Program-made: the position numbers and the translations under genes
NCBI GenBank assembly: GCA_937982065.1
Contig: CALJMO010000053.1
Span: 1-64,000 of the forward strand
Origin: an uncultured Collinsella sp.
GTDB lineage: Bacteria > Actinomycetota > Coriobacteriia > Coriobacteriales > Coriobacteriaceae
DNA: 64,000 bases
Reading direction: 5' to 3'
The notes under the pieces: model-generated
Databases searched by the model: none
Seen by the model: the letters and a program-made list of their open reading frames with translations, nothing else
What the model was told of the DNA's origin: nothing
Shown here: piece after piece, positions 49,285 through 58,118 of the stretch
How positions within the stretch are numbered: the stretch's first letter is position 1
How the letters are laid out: every line of letters begins with the position of its first letter

Positions 49285-52023
49285 GTGATGGGACGTGGTA
49301 TGGCAGCAACGGATATCGAGCGCGGACTTTCGACCGCCGAGGTCGAGGAGCGCATCGCCGCCGGTAAGATCAACCGCAACATGGAGCTCAAGACCAAGTC
49401 GGTCAAAGAGCTCATCATCGAGAACCTCTGCACGCTGTTCAATTTGATCAACGTGATCTTGGCGTTCCTGGTCATTTTGACCGGTTCGTTTAAGAATCTG
49501 ACGTTCCTGTTCGTGGTGTTCCTTAATACCGCTATTGGCGTCATCCAGTCCATGCGTTCCAAGAAGATGGTCGATAAGCTCACACTGCTGACCTCCAAGA
49601 AGGCCATCGCGGTGCGCGACGGCGCCGAGGTGGAGCTCGACCTGGACCAGATCGTGCTCGACGACATCATCCGCCTGGGGCGCGGCGACCAGATTCCGGC
49701 CGACGCCGTGGTGGTATCGGGCGAGGCGCTCGTGAACGAGAGCCTGCTGACGGGCGAGAGTGACCTTATTAAGAAGCAGCCCGGTTCCGAGCTCATGAGC
49801 GGCAGCTTTATCGACTCGGGCCTGCTGCGCGCCCGCGTGATCCATGTCGGCGCCGACAACTACGTGACCAAAATTAATAACGAGGCCAAGTACGTCAAAA
49901 AGGTCAATTCCGAGATCATGAACGCGCTTAACGCCATCGTGCGCTTTGCGAGCATCATCATGATCCCGCTCGGTTTGGCGTTGTTTGCCTCGAGTGTGAG
50001 CGAGCTGTGGGATGCCGCGGGAACCCCGGGCGATAGCGCGCTTTCGTGGTGCTTCTCCGAGCTGTTGGCTGGTCATGTGCCTTCGTCGGCGCTGCTGTCC
50101 ACGGTGGGCGCCCTGCTGGGCATGATCCCGCAGGGCCTGGTGCTGCTGACCTCGTCGGTGCTTGCCATCGCCACGGTGCGCCTGGCCCGCCGCAAGGTGC
50201 TGGCGCAGCAGCTCTACTGCATCGAGACGCTCGCTCGCGTCGATGTACTGTGCCTGGACAAGACGGGCACCATCACGTCGGGCCGCATGGAGGTCGAGGG
50301 CACGTATCCGCTGCCGGTTGAGGGCGTGAGCCTAGACGCCGGCTCGGACGAGGCGGCCGTTCCCGTCGATACCACGGTGCTCGATTTTGCGCTGGCTAAC
50401 GTGGCGCGTGCGACTTCGGCCGATGCCAACGAGACCTGCCAGGCGCTGCTCAACTATTACGCCGATCGCCCGGTCGAGGTGTCTGAACCGCTGTCGGTCA
50501 TTCCGTTCTCGTCCTCCAAAAAGTGGAGTGGCGCGTCGTTTGCGCAGGGCTCCTATGTGATGGGTGCGGCGCAGTTTGTGCTCTCTGATTGTGTGTTTTC
50601 GCAGGTCGAGAACCGTGTCGCCGAGCTTGCCGATACCTGCCGCGTGCTCGTGGTGGCGCGCGTGGACGGCTTTACGCCCGATGGCGATATGGTGGGCGAG
50701 GCCGAGCCCGTGGGCTTTGTGACCATCCGCGACGAGATTCGTACCTCGGCGGCCGAGACCATCGGCTACTTTAACGAGCAGGGCGTGACCCTCAACGTGA
50801 TCAGTGGCGACGACCCGCGTACGGTGTCGTCGATCGCGCGCGTGGTGGGCGTGCCGGGGGCGGACGCTTATGTGGACGCCACGACGCTCGATACGCCGGC
50901 CAAGCTCGATGCCGCAGTGGACCGCTACCATGTCTTTGGTCGTGTGACCCCGCAGCAGAAGCGCGAGCTCGTGCAGGCGCTCAAGCGCCGCGAGCACACC
51001 GTGGCCATGACGGGCGACGGCGTCAACGACGTGCTGGCGCTCAAGGAGGCCGACTGCTCCGTGGCCATGGCGGCCGGCTCCGATGCCGCGCGCAACGTGG
51101 CCGAGATCGTACTCGTCGACAACGACTTTGCCTCGATGCCCGCCGTGGTGGCCGAGGGCCGTCGCTCCATCAACAACCTGCAGCGTTCGGCGTCGCTGTT
51201 TCTGACCAAGACGCTGTTCTCGATGGGCCTGGCGGCGCTGTGCATCGCGCTGCCGCCGTACCCCTTCGAGCCCATCCAGATGACACTCATCAACTTCTTC
51301 TGCATCGGCGCGCCGGGCTTTGTGTTGGGCCTGGAGCCCAACAATGCTCGCGTGAAGGGTGCGTTTTTGACGAACGTACTCAAGCGTGCACTGCCGGCGT
51401 CGATTGCGGTCATTATGGCTGCGGCGCTCGATATCTTTGTGACGCGCGTGTTTGGCTTTAGCCAGCTCACGCTGTCTACGATGTGCCTGCTTACGTCCTG
51501 CGCGGCGAGCGTCAGCCTGATCTGGCGCATCTCGCAGCCTCTCACGCCCTTACGTGTGGTGCTCTTTGTGTTTGTAGTCGCCGGCATCCTGGTGGGCGTT
51601 ATCGGATTCCCGGAGCTGCTCTCTATTGCCAACCTGTCGATAGGCCAGATGGTTATCTTGGCTGTCATCGTGATCTTTACCTGCTCGGTGTTCTTTAAGC
51701 TCGCCACGATGATGGATTCGCTCAAGCCGCGTCGTCGTCATGCCGCAACTGGTTTTGGGCGTGGTGTGCGCGTTCACCTGGGTCGCGGTGGCGGCAAGGT
51801 GAGCTCGACGGGTTCGACGGCCGAGCGTTTTGCCAAGCGCGTCGCCGCCGACATGGCGCAGCGCCGCGAAGATCGCACCGCTCGCGAGGCCGAGGCCCGT
51901 GCACTCGAGGGCGTGGCCCAGGCCCAGCCCAAGAACAAGAAGGGTGCCGGAGCCAAGCGCTCTCGCGTGACCAAGTCCGCGCAAGGCATCAAAGTCTCGA
52001 TGCCAAGTAAAAAGAAGAAGTAA
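49285..52023 (+). CDS. P-type cation-transporting ATPase (CtpE/Exp7-like)
   Basis: This 912-aa protein has the full HAD pump set: LLTGESD actuator, phosphorylation site DKTGT (D325), TGDGVNDVLALKEAD hinge, and about ten membrane segments. The transmembrane motif reads IPQGL, as in the CtpE group. That group has been linked to calcium uptake, but the ion cannot be fixed here. The tail from about 835 is basic and repetitive Ala/Lys. Several starts (GTG 49285, ATG 49288, ATG 49300) lack a clear ribosome site. Confidence 0.9.
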   Translation: MMGRGMAATDIERGLSTAEVEERIAAGKINRNMELKTKSVKELIIENLCTLFNLINVILAFLVILTGSFKNLTFLFVVFLNTAIGVIQSMRSKKMVDKLTLLTSKKAIAVRDGAEVELDLDQIVLDDIIRLGRGDQIPADAVVVSGEALVNESLLTGESDLIKKQPGSELMSGSFIDSGLLRARVIHVGADNYVTKINNEAKYVKKVNSEIMNALNAIVRFASIIMIPLGLALFASSVSELWDAAGTPGDSALSWCFSELLAGHVPSSALLSTVGALLGMIPQGLVLLTSSVLAIATVRLARRKVLAQQLYCIETLARVDVLCLDKTGTITSGRMEVEGTYPLPVEGVSLDAGSDEAAVPVDTTVLDFALANVARATSADANETCQALLNYYADRPVEVSEPLSVIPFSSSKKWSGASFAQGSYVMGAAQFVLSDCVFSQVENRVAELADTCRVLVVARVDGFTPDGDMVGEAEPVGFVTIRDEIRTSAAETIGYFNEQGVTLNVISGDDPRTVSSIARVVGVPGADAYVDATTLDTPAKLDAAVDRYHVFGRVTPQQKRELVQALKRREHTVAMTGDGVNDVLALKEADCSVAMAAGSDAARNVAEIVLVDNDFASMPAVVAEGRRSINNLQRSASLFLTKTLFSMGLAALCIALPPYPFEPIQMTLINFFCIGAPGFVLGLEPNNARVKGAFLTNVLKRALPASIAVIMAAALDIFVTRVFGFSQLTLSTMCLLTSCAASVSLIWRISQPLTPLRVVLFVFVVAGILVGVIGFPELLSIANLSIGQMVILAVIVIFTCSVFFKLATMMDSLKPRRRHAATGFGRGVRVHLGRGGGKVSSTGSTAERFAKRVAADMAQRREDRTAREAEARALEGVAQAQPKNKKGAGAKRSRVTKSAQGIKVSMPSKKKK

Positions 52024-52033
52024 CCACACCTCA

Positions 52034-52149
52034 CAGGGTAGCTAATTTGGGACGGGGCTTTTTTAGCTGCCCCGGCTGACAACGCGATCGGTTTGGTCGA
52101 TTGACGGCCAGGACAGCTAAAAAAGCCCCGTCCCAAATTAGCTACCCTG
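52034..52149. repeat. Perfect 36-bp inverted repeat with 44-bp spacer
   Basis: Arms 52034-52069 and 52114-52149 are exactly complementary. Each contains GGGACGGGGC and a T6/A6 run, so it can act as a terminator for the ATPase gene in either direction. The arm length and defined ends also suit a small non-autonomous palindromic repeat. Confidence 0.9.
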
Positions 52150-52239
52150 CGATGTTTAATTGATGCTGAGCGCCTGTGGGAGCATAGCGATGTTATGCTC
52201 TAACCTCGATTGTTTGAATTGCTTCGAAAAGAGGATGCC

Positions 52240-53382
52240 GTGATCTGCCCGCATTGCCTTAAGACTATCGAGGACGGCGCCTCGTTCTGCCCCTACTGCA
52301 ACGCCTATGTGGGTCCGGGCGATGGTCCCGAGCACACCGAGTTCGTGTTCTGTGAGGGCTGCGGTGCCCGTCTTTCTCCGCATGATCGTACGTGCCCCAA
52401 ATGCGGACGCCCCGCTCCGGGTATCCTCTCCGAGGACGCGGCCGCATCCGACCTGGCAGCGGGCCGCACGGCAGGCTTTCCGCGCCTAACGCAAGAGCAG
52501 ATCGATACTGAGGTGCCTCATGCGCCGGCCTCTGCCGCTGCGGTGCTTTCGGACGCCGCCGATCCTAACGAGACCTGCGTGCTGCCGGCTTTCGATAAGG
52601 ATTTCGGTATCCCCAAGGTCGATATTCCCACGCCGGTTTCCTTGCATGACGATGCTCAAAAACCCAAGCGCAAGGTGCATCCCGACGAGGACGCCTATCA
52701 CAAGCACAAGCGTCATATTCCCAAGCCGCTCATCGTCATCGCGGTCCTTGCCGTCGTTTGCGGCGGTGCCTATTGGTTCGTGACGGCCGATCCCATGGGT
52801 GTCATGCCTGGCTTCTATGACCAGTTTGGTCAGGCCGCGCAGACGACCTTCCCTACGCGCCAAAAGGGCGAGGCGACTGAGGACGATACCAAGCAAGACG
52901 ATTCTGCCGAGGTGGTCCAGGAAGAAACCGTGCTCACCGATGACCAGCTCTATACCAGGCTCGACGGTCTGTATCAGACCATCGTGTCCTACGGTGACGA
53001 GGACCAGATCGGCGAGGTCATCGATTCCTTCAACAACGGCTATCTCCGATCGCCGCTGTCCACCCGTCAGGAGCTGTCGCAGAGTGCTTACGCCCTGCGC
53101 GACCAGATCAAAAAGACGCAAGATGAGCTTAACAACCTTAAGTATCAGGACGATACGGTCTATGCGGATGACATCGCCCACTTAAAGCAGCTTGCCGAGT
53201 GGATGTATGAGCGCGTCGACGTAATCTGCCAGAGCTGGGATATCTCGCTGGCCATTCCCGATGGCGAGTCGATGAGTTCCCACCAAAGCGAGATCCTGGC
53301 GCCCATCGCACAGGGCGGCAACAGCGCGCTGAATCAGTACGACGCCAACGTGGGCTCCTGGAAGCCGCAGCAGCGTTCCTAA
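52240..53382 (+). CDS. Zinc-ribbon membrane protein
   Basis: This 380-aa protein starts with two zinc ribbons (CPHC/CPYC near 3-20, CEGC/CPKC near 38-58), a polar linker, one membrane helix near residues 167-187 (PLIVIAVLAVVCGGAYWFV) and an external helical domain. GTG at 52240 is chosen because AAGAGG precedes it and the ribbon begins there. Function is unknown. Confidence 0.8.
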   Translation: MICPHCLKTIEDGASFCPYCNAYVGPGDGPEHTEFVFCEGCGARLSPHDRTCPKCGRPAPGILSEDAAASDLAAGRTAGFPRLTQEQIDTEVPHAPASAAAVLSDAADPNETCVLPAFDKDFGIPKVDIPTPVSLHDDAQKPKRKVHPDEDAYHKHKRHIPKPLIVIAVLAVVCGGAYWFVTADPMGVMPGFYDQFGQAAQTTFPTRQKGEATEDDTKQDDSAEVVQEETVLTDDQLYTRLDGLYQTIVSYGDEDQIGEVIDSFNNGYLRSPLSTRQELSQSAYALRDQIKKTQDELNNLKYQDDTVYADDIAHLKQLAEWMYERVDVICQSWDISLAIPDGESMSSHQSEILAPIAQGGNSALNQYDANVGSWKPQQRS

Positions 53383-53489
53383 AATTAGTTCGCCATAGTC
53401 GGCATAACCTACGTGCGCAATTGATGTAAGCGCATGCTTATTGCTACAATTCGTACAAATATGCTTTAAACGCACGAGGAAGGAACCAC

Positions 53490-54032
53490 ATGTTTGGTTT
53501 TAAGAAAGAGCTCTACACGCCCGAGTATCAGCTTGCCGGCGACGAGTGCGCCGTTATCGAGACGTCGAAGGGTACCATCAAGGTCAAGTTTGACGGTGAG
53601 GGCGCTCCCATTCATGTCGCGAACTTCTGTGAGCTTTCCACGATGGGTTTCTATGATGGCCTTAAGTTCCATCGCTATGTGCCCGGCTTTGTCATTCAGG
53701 GCGGCGACCCCAATACCCGCGATATGTCCGGCGCCGACGTCGCTGCCGGTCTTGAGGGCCCCGACGGCATGCCCGGTACCGGTGGCCCCGGCTACTGCAT
53801 CAAGGGCGAGTTTGCCACCAATCCGCGCAACAGCCATGTCGATGGTGCCCTTGCCATGGCACGCTCCATGGACCCCGATTCCGCGGGTTCGCAGTTTTAC
53901 TTCTGCCTGGGTGCCCAGCATAACCTCGATTCCGGTTACACCGTCTTTGGTACCACGGTCGAGGGTCTCGATGTGATTTCGCAGCTGCGTGCCGGCGACG
54001 AGATCGTCCATGTCGAGATCGTTCACGAGTAA
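53490..54032 (+). CDS. Cyclophilin-type peptidyl-prolyl isomerase
   Basis: This 180-aa protein has the cyclophilin core: FYDGLKFHRYVPGFVIQGGDP (catalytic Arg in FHR), MARSMDPDSAGSQFYFCLG and YTVFGTTVEG. It has no signal peptide, so it should act in the cytosol. AGGAAGGA lies upstream of the ATG. Confidence 0.95.
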   Translation: MFGFKKELYTPEYQLAGDECAVIETSKGTIKVKFDGEGAPIHVANFCELSTMGFYDGLKFHRYVPGFVIQGGDPNTRDMSGADVAAGLEGPDGMPGTGGPGYCIKGEFATNPRNSHVDGALAMARSMDPDSAGSQFYFCLGAQHNLDSGYTVFGTTVEGLDVISQLRAGDEIVHVEIVHE

Positions 54033-54043
54033 AGGGGACTTCC

Positions 54044-55348
54044 TTGAATAGCCAGCTGATCCAACAGGGCCGCGCCGCTTACCGCGCGGGTGATTTTTCC
54101 GCTGCAGCCCAGATGCTTGGGGCGGCAAAAACTCCCGATGAGATTATGGGCGAGGCCGATCACCTTCGTGGTAACGCCTTGATGCACCTGGGCATGTATG
54201 CCGAGGCCGCCGAGGCCTATGCCGCCGCCCTCAACGACGGCACCTACGGCAAGCGCGGCGCACTGCTCACCAACCGCGGCAAGGCGCTCGCCGCCGTGGG
54301 CGACTACACGACGGCCGCCCAGGCGTTCTCTGCTGCTACGCAGGATGCTTCCTATGCCACGCCGTTCAAGGCCTATCTGGGCCTGGGTAACGCGCTGTTC
54401 CAGTCGGGCGACTATGCCAACGCGGGTACTGCCTTCCGTCAGGCTGCCATCGACGGCGCCAATCCGGCTCCTGCCGCCGCACTCGGCGAGCTCGGTCGTT
54501 GCTTCATTAAGCTCGGCCGTCCGGCGGATGCCGTGGAGACCTACCGCACGGCTATCGACTTTGCCGGCCCCCGCGACGACACGCGTGCGCTCAACGCCGG
54601 CATGGGTCAGGCGCTTTCTGCCGCCGGCCGTCCGTCCGACGCACTCGACGCCTTTAACGCTGCCACTGCCGATGGCATCTACCAGCTCACCTCCGAGCAG
54701 GCCGATGAGCTTGCCCGCGTGCACGATTCGCTTGCCGCGCTGTCTGCCCAGACGGCTATGGCCACGGCTCCGGCGCCCGCGATGGACGCTCCTGCCGTTG
54801 ACCCGCTCGATCCTACGGGCGCGACCGGTCAGTTTATGCCCGATCCCTCGGACACCGGCTTCTTTACGCTGTCCGAGTCCGAGATGGTCCAGCAGGACCG
54901 TCAGGACCGTAAGCAGGCCAAGGTCCGTCGTCGCCATCGCCACACGGGTCTCAAAGTCTTCATCGTGCTGCTTCTGCTCATTTTGATCGCCGCGGGCGGT
55001 CTGGGCTTTGCCTACACGCGCGGCTTTGGCTTCCCGTCTCAGGAGTCTGTCGTTACCGATCTGTTCCAGGCTGCCGGCGACGGTGACACCGCAAAGGCCG
55101 AGTCTTGCCTGGCCTCGAGCCTGTCCGAGGACGCCAAGTCGATGATCATCTCTTCGATTCCGCAGGGTGCCACCGTGTCCGTCGAGGGCATGGATCAGTC
55201 CATGACCGAGACGACCGCTAAGGTGAAGGCATCGCTGTCCAAGGGCGGCGAGCAGGAGTACACCGTCAAATTCGTGCGCTCCGACAACCATATCGGCTGG
55301 GCCGTTTCCTCGCTCGATATGGATTTCTCGGCTGCTGACAACCAGTAG
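54044..55348 (+). CDS. TPR-repeat membrane protein
   Basis: This 434-aa protein has tandem TPR motifs over about residues 1-225 (GRAAYRAGDFSAAAQML, AEAAEAYAAALNDG, GNALFQSGDYANAGTAF), a basic stretch, a membrane helix near 305-327 and a small extracytoplasmic domain resembling DUF4878 (FQAAGDGDTAKAESCLA). TTG start follows AAAGGGGA. The N-terminal TPRs would face the cytosol. Confidence 0.82.
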   Translation: MNSQLIQQGRAAYRAGDFSAAAQMLGAAKTPDEIMGEADHLRGNALMHLGMYAEAAEAYAAALNDGTYGKRGALLTNRGKALAAVGDYTTAAQAFSAATQDASYATPFKAYLGLGNALFQSGDYANAGTAFRQAAIDGANPAPAAALGELGRCFIKLGRPADAVETYRTAIDFAGPRDDTRALNAGMGQALSAAGRPSDALDAFNAATADGIYQLTSEQADELARVHDSLAALSAQTAMATAPAPAMDAPAVDPLDPTGATGQFMPDPSDTGFFTLSESEMVQQDRQDRKQAKVRRRHRHTGLKVFIVLLLLILIAAGGLGFAYTRGFGFPSQESVVTDLFQAAGDGDTAKAESCLASSLSEDAKSMIISSIPQGATVSVEGMDQSMTETTAKVKASLSKGGEQEYTVKFVRSDNHIGWAVSSLDMDFSAADNQ

Positions 55349-55370
55349 TGACCTTATGGGATTTAGCTTT

Positions 55371-55403
55371 GCCCGGCGCTTCACCGCAAGTGAGGTGCCG
55401 GGC
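55371..55403 (+). terminator. Hairpin between TPR gene and mreB
   Basis: GCCCGGC (55371-55377) pairs with GCCGGGC (55397-55403), with an inner CTTCAC/AGTGAG partial stem. The T run is poor, so termination is uncertain. Confidence 0.5.
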
Positions 55404-55463
55404 TTGCGCTAGTATGATGAGCTAGTAGTTTTCCAGCAATCATCCAACACATCAGGAGTTGCG

Positions 55464-56507
55464 TTGTTTTCTTTGATGGATATGTTCTTCGGTAGCTATG
55501 CGGGCGATCTTGCCATCGACCTCGGCACCGCAAATACGCTTGTCTCCGTGCGTGGCAAGGGCATCGTCATTCGCGAGCCCTCTGTTGTCGCCATCGACAA
55601 GAACGACGAGCGCATCCTGGCGGTCGGTATCGAGGCAAAGCGCATGCTCGGCCGTACGCCCGGCAACATCGTGGCCGTTCGTCCCCTGAAGGACGGCGTC
55701 ATCGCCGACTTCGATGTTACCGAGGCCATGCTCCGCTACTTTATCGACAAGGCGTCCGAGAAGCGCTATCCGTGGACCCCGCGTCCGCGCGTTGTCGTCT
55801 GCGTCCCCTCCGGTGTCACGTCGGTCGAGAAGCGTGCCGTCTTTGAGGCCACGATCCAGGCCGGCGCCCGCCAGGCCTATCTGATCGAAGAGCCCATGGC
55901 CGCCGCTATCGGCGCCGACCTGCCCGTCGAGGAACCCACCGGCTCCATGGTCATCGACATCGGTGGCGGTACCACCGAGGTCGCTGTTATCGCTATGGGC
56001 GGCATCGTCGTCTCGCAGTCCATCCGTATTGCCGGTGACGAGTTCGACCAGGCCATCCTCACGCATGTTCGTGATGCCTACAACCTGGCCATCGGCGAGC
56101 GTACAGCAGAGGACATCAAGATCAAGGTCGGCTCCGCCGTGCCGCTCAAGGACGAGCTCGATGTTGAGGTCAACGGCCGCGACGTGATCACCGGTCTGCC
56201 CAAGACCGTGCGCATCGAGAGCGAGGAGATTCGTCGCGCGCTCAACAAGCCACTCGACGAGATGGCCAAGGCCGTCAAGGACGCACTCGACGCTACGCCT
56301 CCCGATCTTGCCTCGGACCTTATGTACTACGGCATTTTGCTGACCGGTGGTGGCGCGCTGCTACGCGGTCTCGACGTGCGCCTGCGCGATGAGACCGGTG
56401 TTTCGGTCAACGTCAGCCCCACGGCGCTCGATAACGTCGTTAACGGCTGCGCCCGCGTGCTCGAGGCCAATGCGTTTGATGGCGGCTTCGTCCAGACCAA
56501 TGCTTAA
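55464..56507 (+). CDS. mreB: Rod shape-determining protein MreB
   Basis: This 347-aa bacterial actin has the ATPase signatures DLGTANT, VPSGVTSVEKRAV, EEPMAAAIG and IDIGGGTTEVAV, and GILLTGGGALLRGL near the end. It forms membrane filaments that steer cell-wall synthesis. TTG start follows AGGAG by 6 bases; ATG at 55476 is an alternative. It heads an mreB-mreC-mreD-mrdA-mrdB block. Confidence 0.96.
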   Translation: MFSLMDMFFGSYAGDLAIDLGTANTLVSVRGKGIVIREPSVVAIDKNDERILAVGIEAKRMLGRTPGNIVAVRPLKDGVIADFDVTEAMLRYFIDKASEKRYPWTPRPRVVVCVPSGVTSVEKRAVFEATIQAGARQAYLIEEPMAAAIGADLPVEEPTGSMVIDIGGGTTEVAVIAMGGIVVSQSIRIAGDEFDQAILTHVRDAYNLAIGERTAEDIKIKVGSAVPLKDELDVEVNGRDVITGLPKTVRIESEEIRRALNKPLDEMAKAVKDALDATPPDLASDLMYYGILLTGGGALLRGLDVRLRDETGVSVNVSPTALDNVVNGCARVLEANAFDGGFVQTNA

Positions 56508-56528
56508 TTTCCAAAAGGTGGATTCCAT

Positions 56529-57527
56529 TTGGCACGATCTTCGGGTTTCTCCACAAATCTGAATACCAAGCGACAATCAACGGGTATGCGCCCGTTGATT
56601 GTTTTCAGCCTGATTTCGGTGTTGCTGCTCACGTTTTACATCCGCGAGGACGAGGCAGGGCCGATTCATGCCGTGCGTTCGGGCGTAACGACGATTACCT
56701 CTCCGGTGCGCTTTGTGGGCTCGGCTGTGGCGGCTCCCTTCAATGCGATTGGCAACGTGTTCTCTAACCTAACGGCGTCGCAGGACACGCTCGACGAGCT
56801 CAAGAAGCAAAATGAGGAGCTGACCTCTAAGGTCGCCGAGCTTTCTGAGGCTCAAAAGACTGCCGAGCGCCTGGAGGGCCTGGTCGGGCTGCAATCGACC
56901 TACAACCTCAAATCGACCGCAGCTCGTATCGTTGGTGCCTCCGGCGATGCCTGGACCTCGACCGTTACCATCGACAAGGGCTCTGCCGACGGCCTTACCA
57001 TCAACATGCCCGTGACGAGTTCTGCCGGTGTTATCGGCCAGATTATCGAGGTATCGGCCAAGACCTCTACCGTGCGCCTGATTGGCGACGAGAACTCGGG
57101 CGTGTCCGCCATGGTGCAGGACACGCGCGCCCAGGGTATGCTGCAGGGTCAGGCTGACGGCACGCTGCGTCTTGAGTACGTGAGCGTCGACTCCGATGTT
57201 AAGGTTGGCGATATCATCGTGACCTCTGGCATCGGTGGCGTGTTCCCCAAGGGCCTTCCGCTTGGCACCGTCTCGTCGGTTGAGAAATCGGCAAACGACG
57301 TGTACTACACCATTGTGGTGCGCGCTCAGACCACGGCCGAGAACAACGAGGAAGTGCTGGTCATCACCTCGCTGACCGACGAACAGTCGGCCTCGGATGA
57401 GGACGTGAGCACGGCCAACAGCACGCCGCAGGGAACGTCGCGCGATGCTGCGACCAAGACGAAGGACGAGAGCTCGGATGACAGTTCCGACACGTCCGAG
57501 ACGACCGATTCTGGCTCGAGCGAATAG
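56529..57527 (+). CDS. mreC: Rod shape-determining protein MreC
   Basis: This 332-aa protein has an N-terminal membrane anchor near residues 21-40, a coiled coil near 90-115 (LDELKKQNEELTSKVAELSE) and the beta-rich MreC domain (SSAGVIGQI, LIGDENSGVSA, TSGIGGVFPKGLPLG). The tail after about 285 is Ser/Asp/Thr-rich and disordered. TTG start follows AAAGGTGG. Confidence 0.93.
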   Translation: MARSSGFSTNLNTKRQSTGMRPLIVFSLISVLLLTFYIREDEAGPIHAVRSGVTTITSPVRFVGSAVAAPFNAIGNVFSNLTASQDTLDELKKQNEELTSKVAELSEAQKTAERLEGLVGLQSTYNLKSTAARIVGASGDAWTSTVTIDKGSADGLTINMPVTSSAGVIGQIIEVSAKTSTVRLIGDENSGVSAMVQDTRAQGMLQGQADGTLRLEYVSVDSDVKVGDIIVTSGIGGVFPKGLPLGTVSSVEKSANDVYYTIVVRAQTTAENNEEVLVITSLTDEQSASDEDVSTANSTPQGTSRDAATKTKDESSDDSSDTSETTDSGSSE

Positions 57528-57532
57528 GGGGC

Positions 57533-58105
57533 ATGTCCATGGATCTACACGAGCAGGGGATGAGCTCCCGCACGTTTGTAATCGCCGCCATTGTGTGTGT
57601 GCTGCTGCAGGCAGGCCTGGCACCGCAGATCTCCATTGCGGGAGGTCGCGTCAACTTCATGATTATCCTGGTGTGCCTAAGCGTGTTCTCGGGCGACCCG
57701 ACCCGTGCCGTCGTGTGCGGTTTTTGCAGCGGCTTGTTTTATGACCTGTCCGCTGCCGTGCCGGTGGGCGTTATGTCGCTCCTGCTGACCGTGGGTTCTT
57801 TTGCCCTGGTGCACAGCGCCGCCGGTCAGACGGGCGGTACCCCGAGTGCGCGCGGCGTCACCGTGGGCGCCTTTGCGCTCGTCATTAATGTGATCTACAG
57901 CATCATCTTGCTGTTTATGGGTTTGGAGACGAGCTTTGTTGTGGCGATCTTCGGCCATGCGCTGCCGTCCTCGATCCTGACGGGTCTGGTTGCCATTCCG
58001 TTTTTGATGTCCGGCGTCGTGCCGCATTCCGGCTATGGATTCTCCGCACGTGGCGGACGCCAGACGGGCATGCGCTTTAAGCCCAAGACCCGCAAGCTCA
58101 AATAG
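57533..58105 (+). CDS. mreD: Rod shape-determining protein MreD
   Basis: This 190-aa polytopic protein has about five hydrophobic helices and the MreD-like GFCSGLFYDLSAAVPVGVMSLLL segment in its middle. ATG 57533 or 57539 may be used. Position after mreC supports the call. Confidence 0.88.
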   Translation: MSMDLHEQGMSSRTFVIAAIVCVLLQAGLAPQISIAGGRVNFMIILVCLSVFSGDPTRAVVCGFCSGLFYDLSAAVPVGVMSLLLTVGSFALVHSAAGQTGGTPSARGVTVGAFALVINVIYSIILLFMGLETSFVVAIFGHALPSSILTGLVAIPFLMSGVVPHSGYGFSARGGRQTGMRFKPKTRKLK

Positions 58106-58118
58106 GGGAGGCCCGTAG

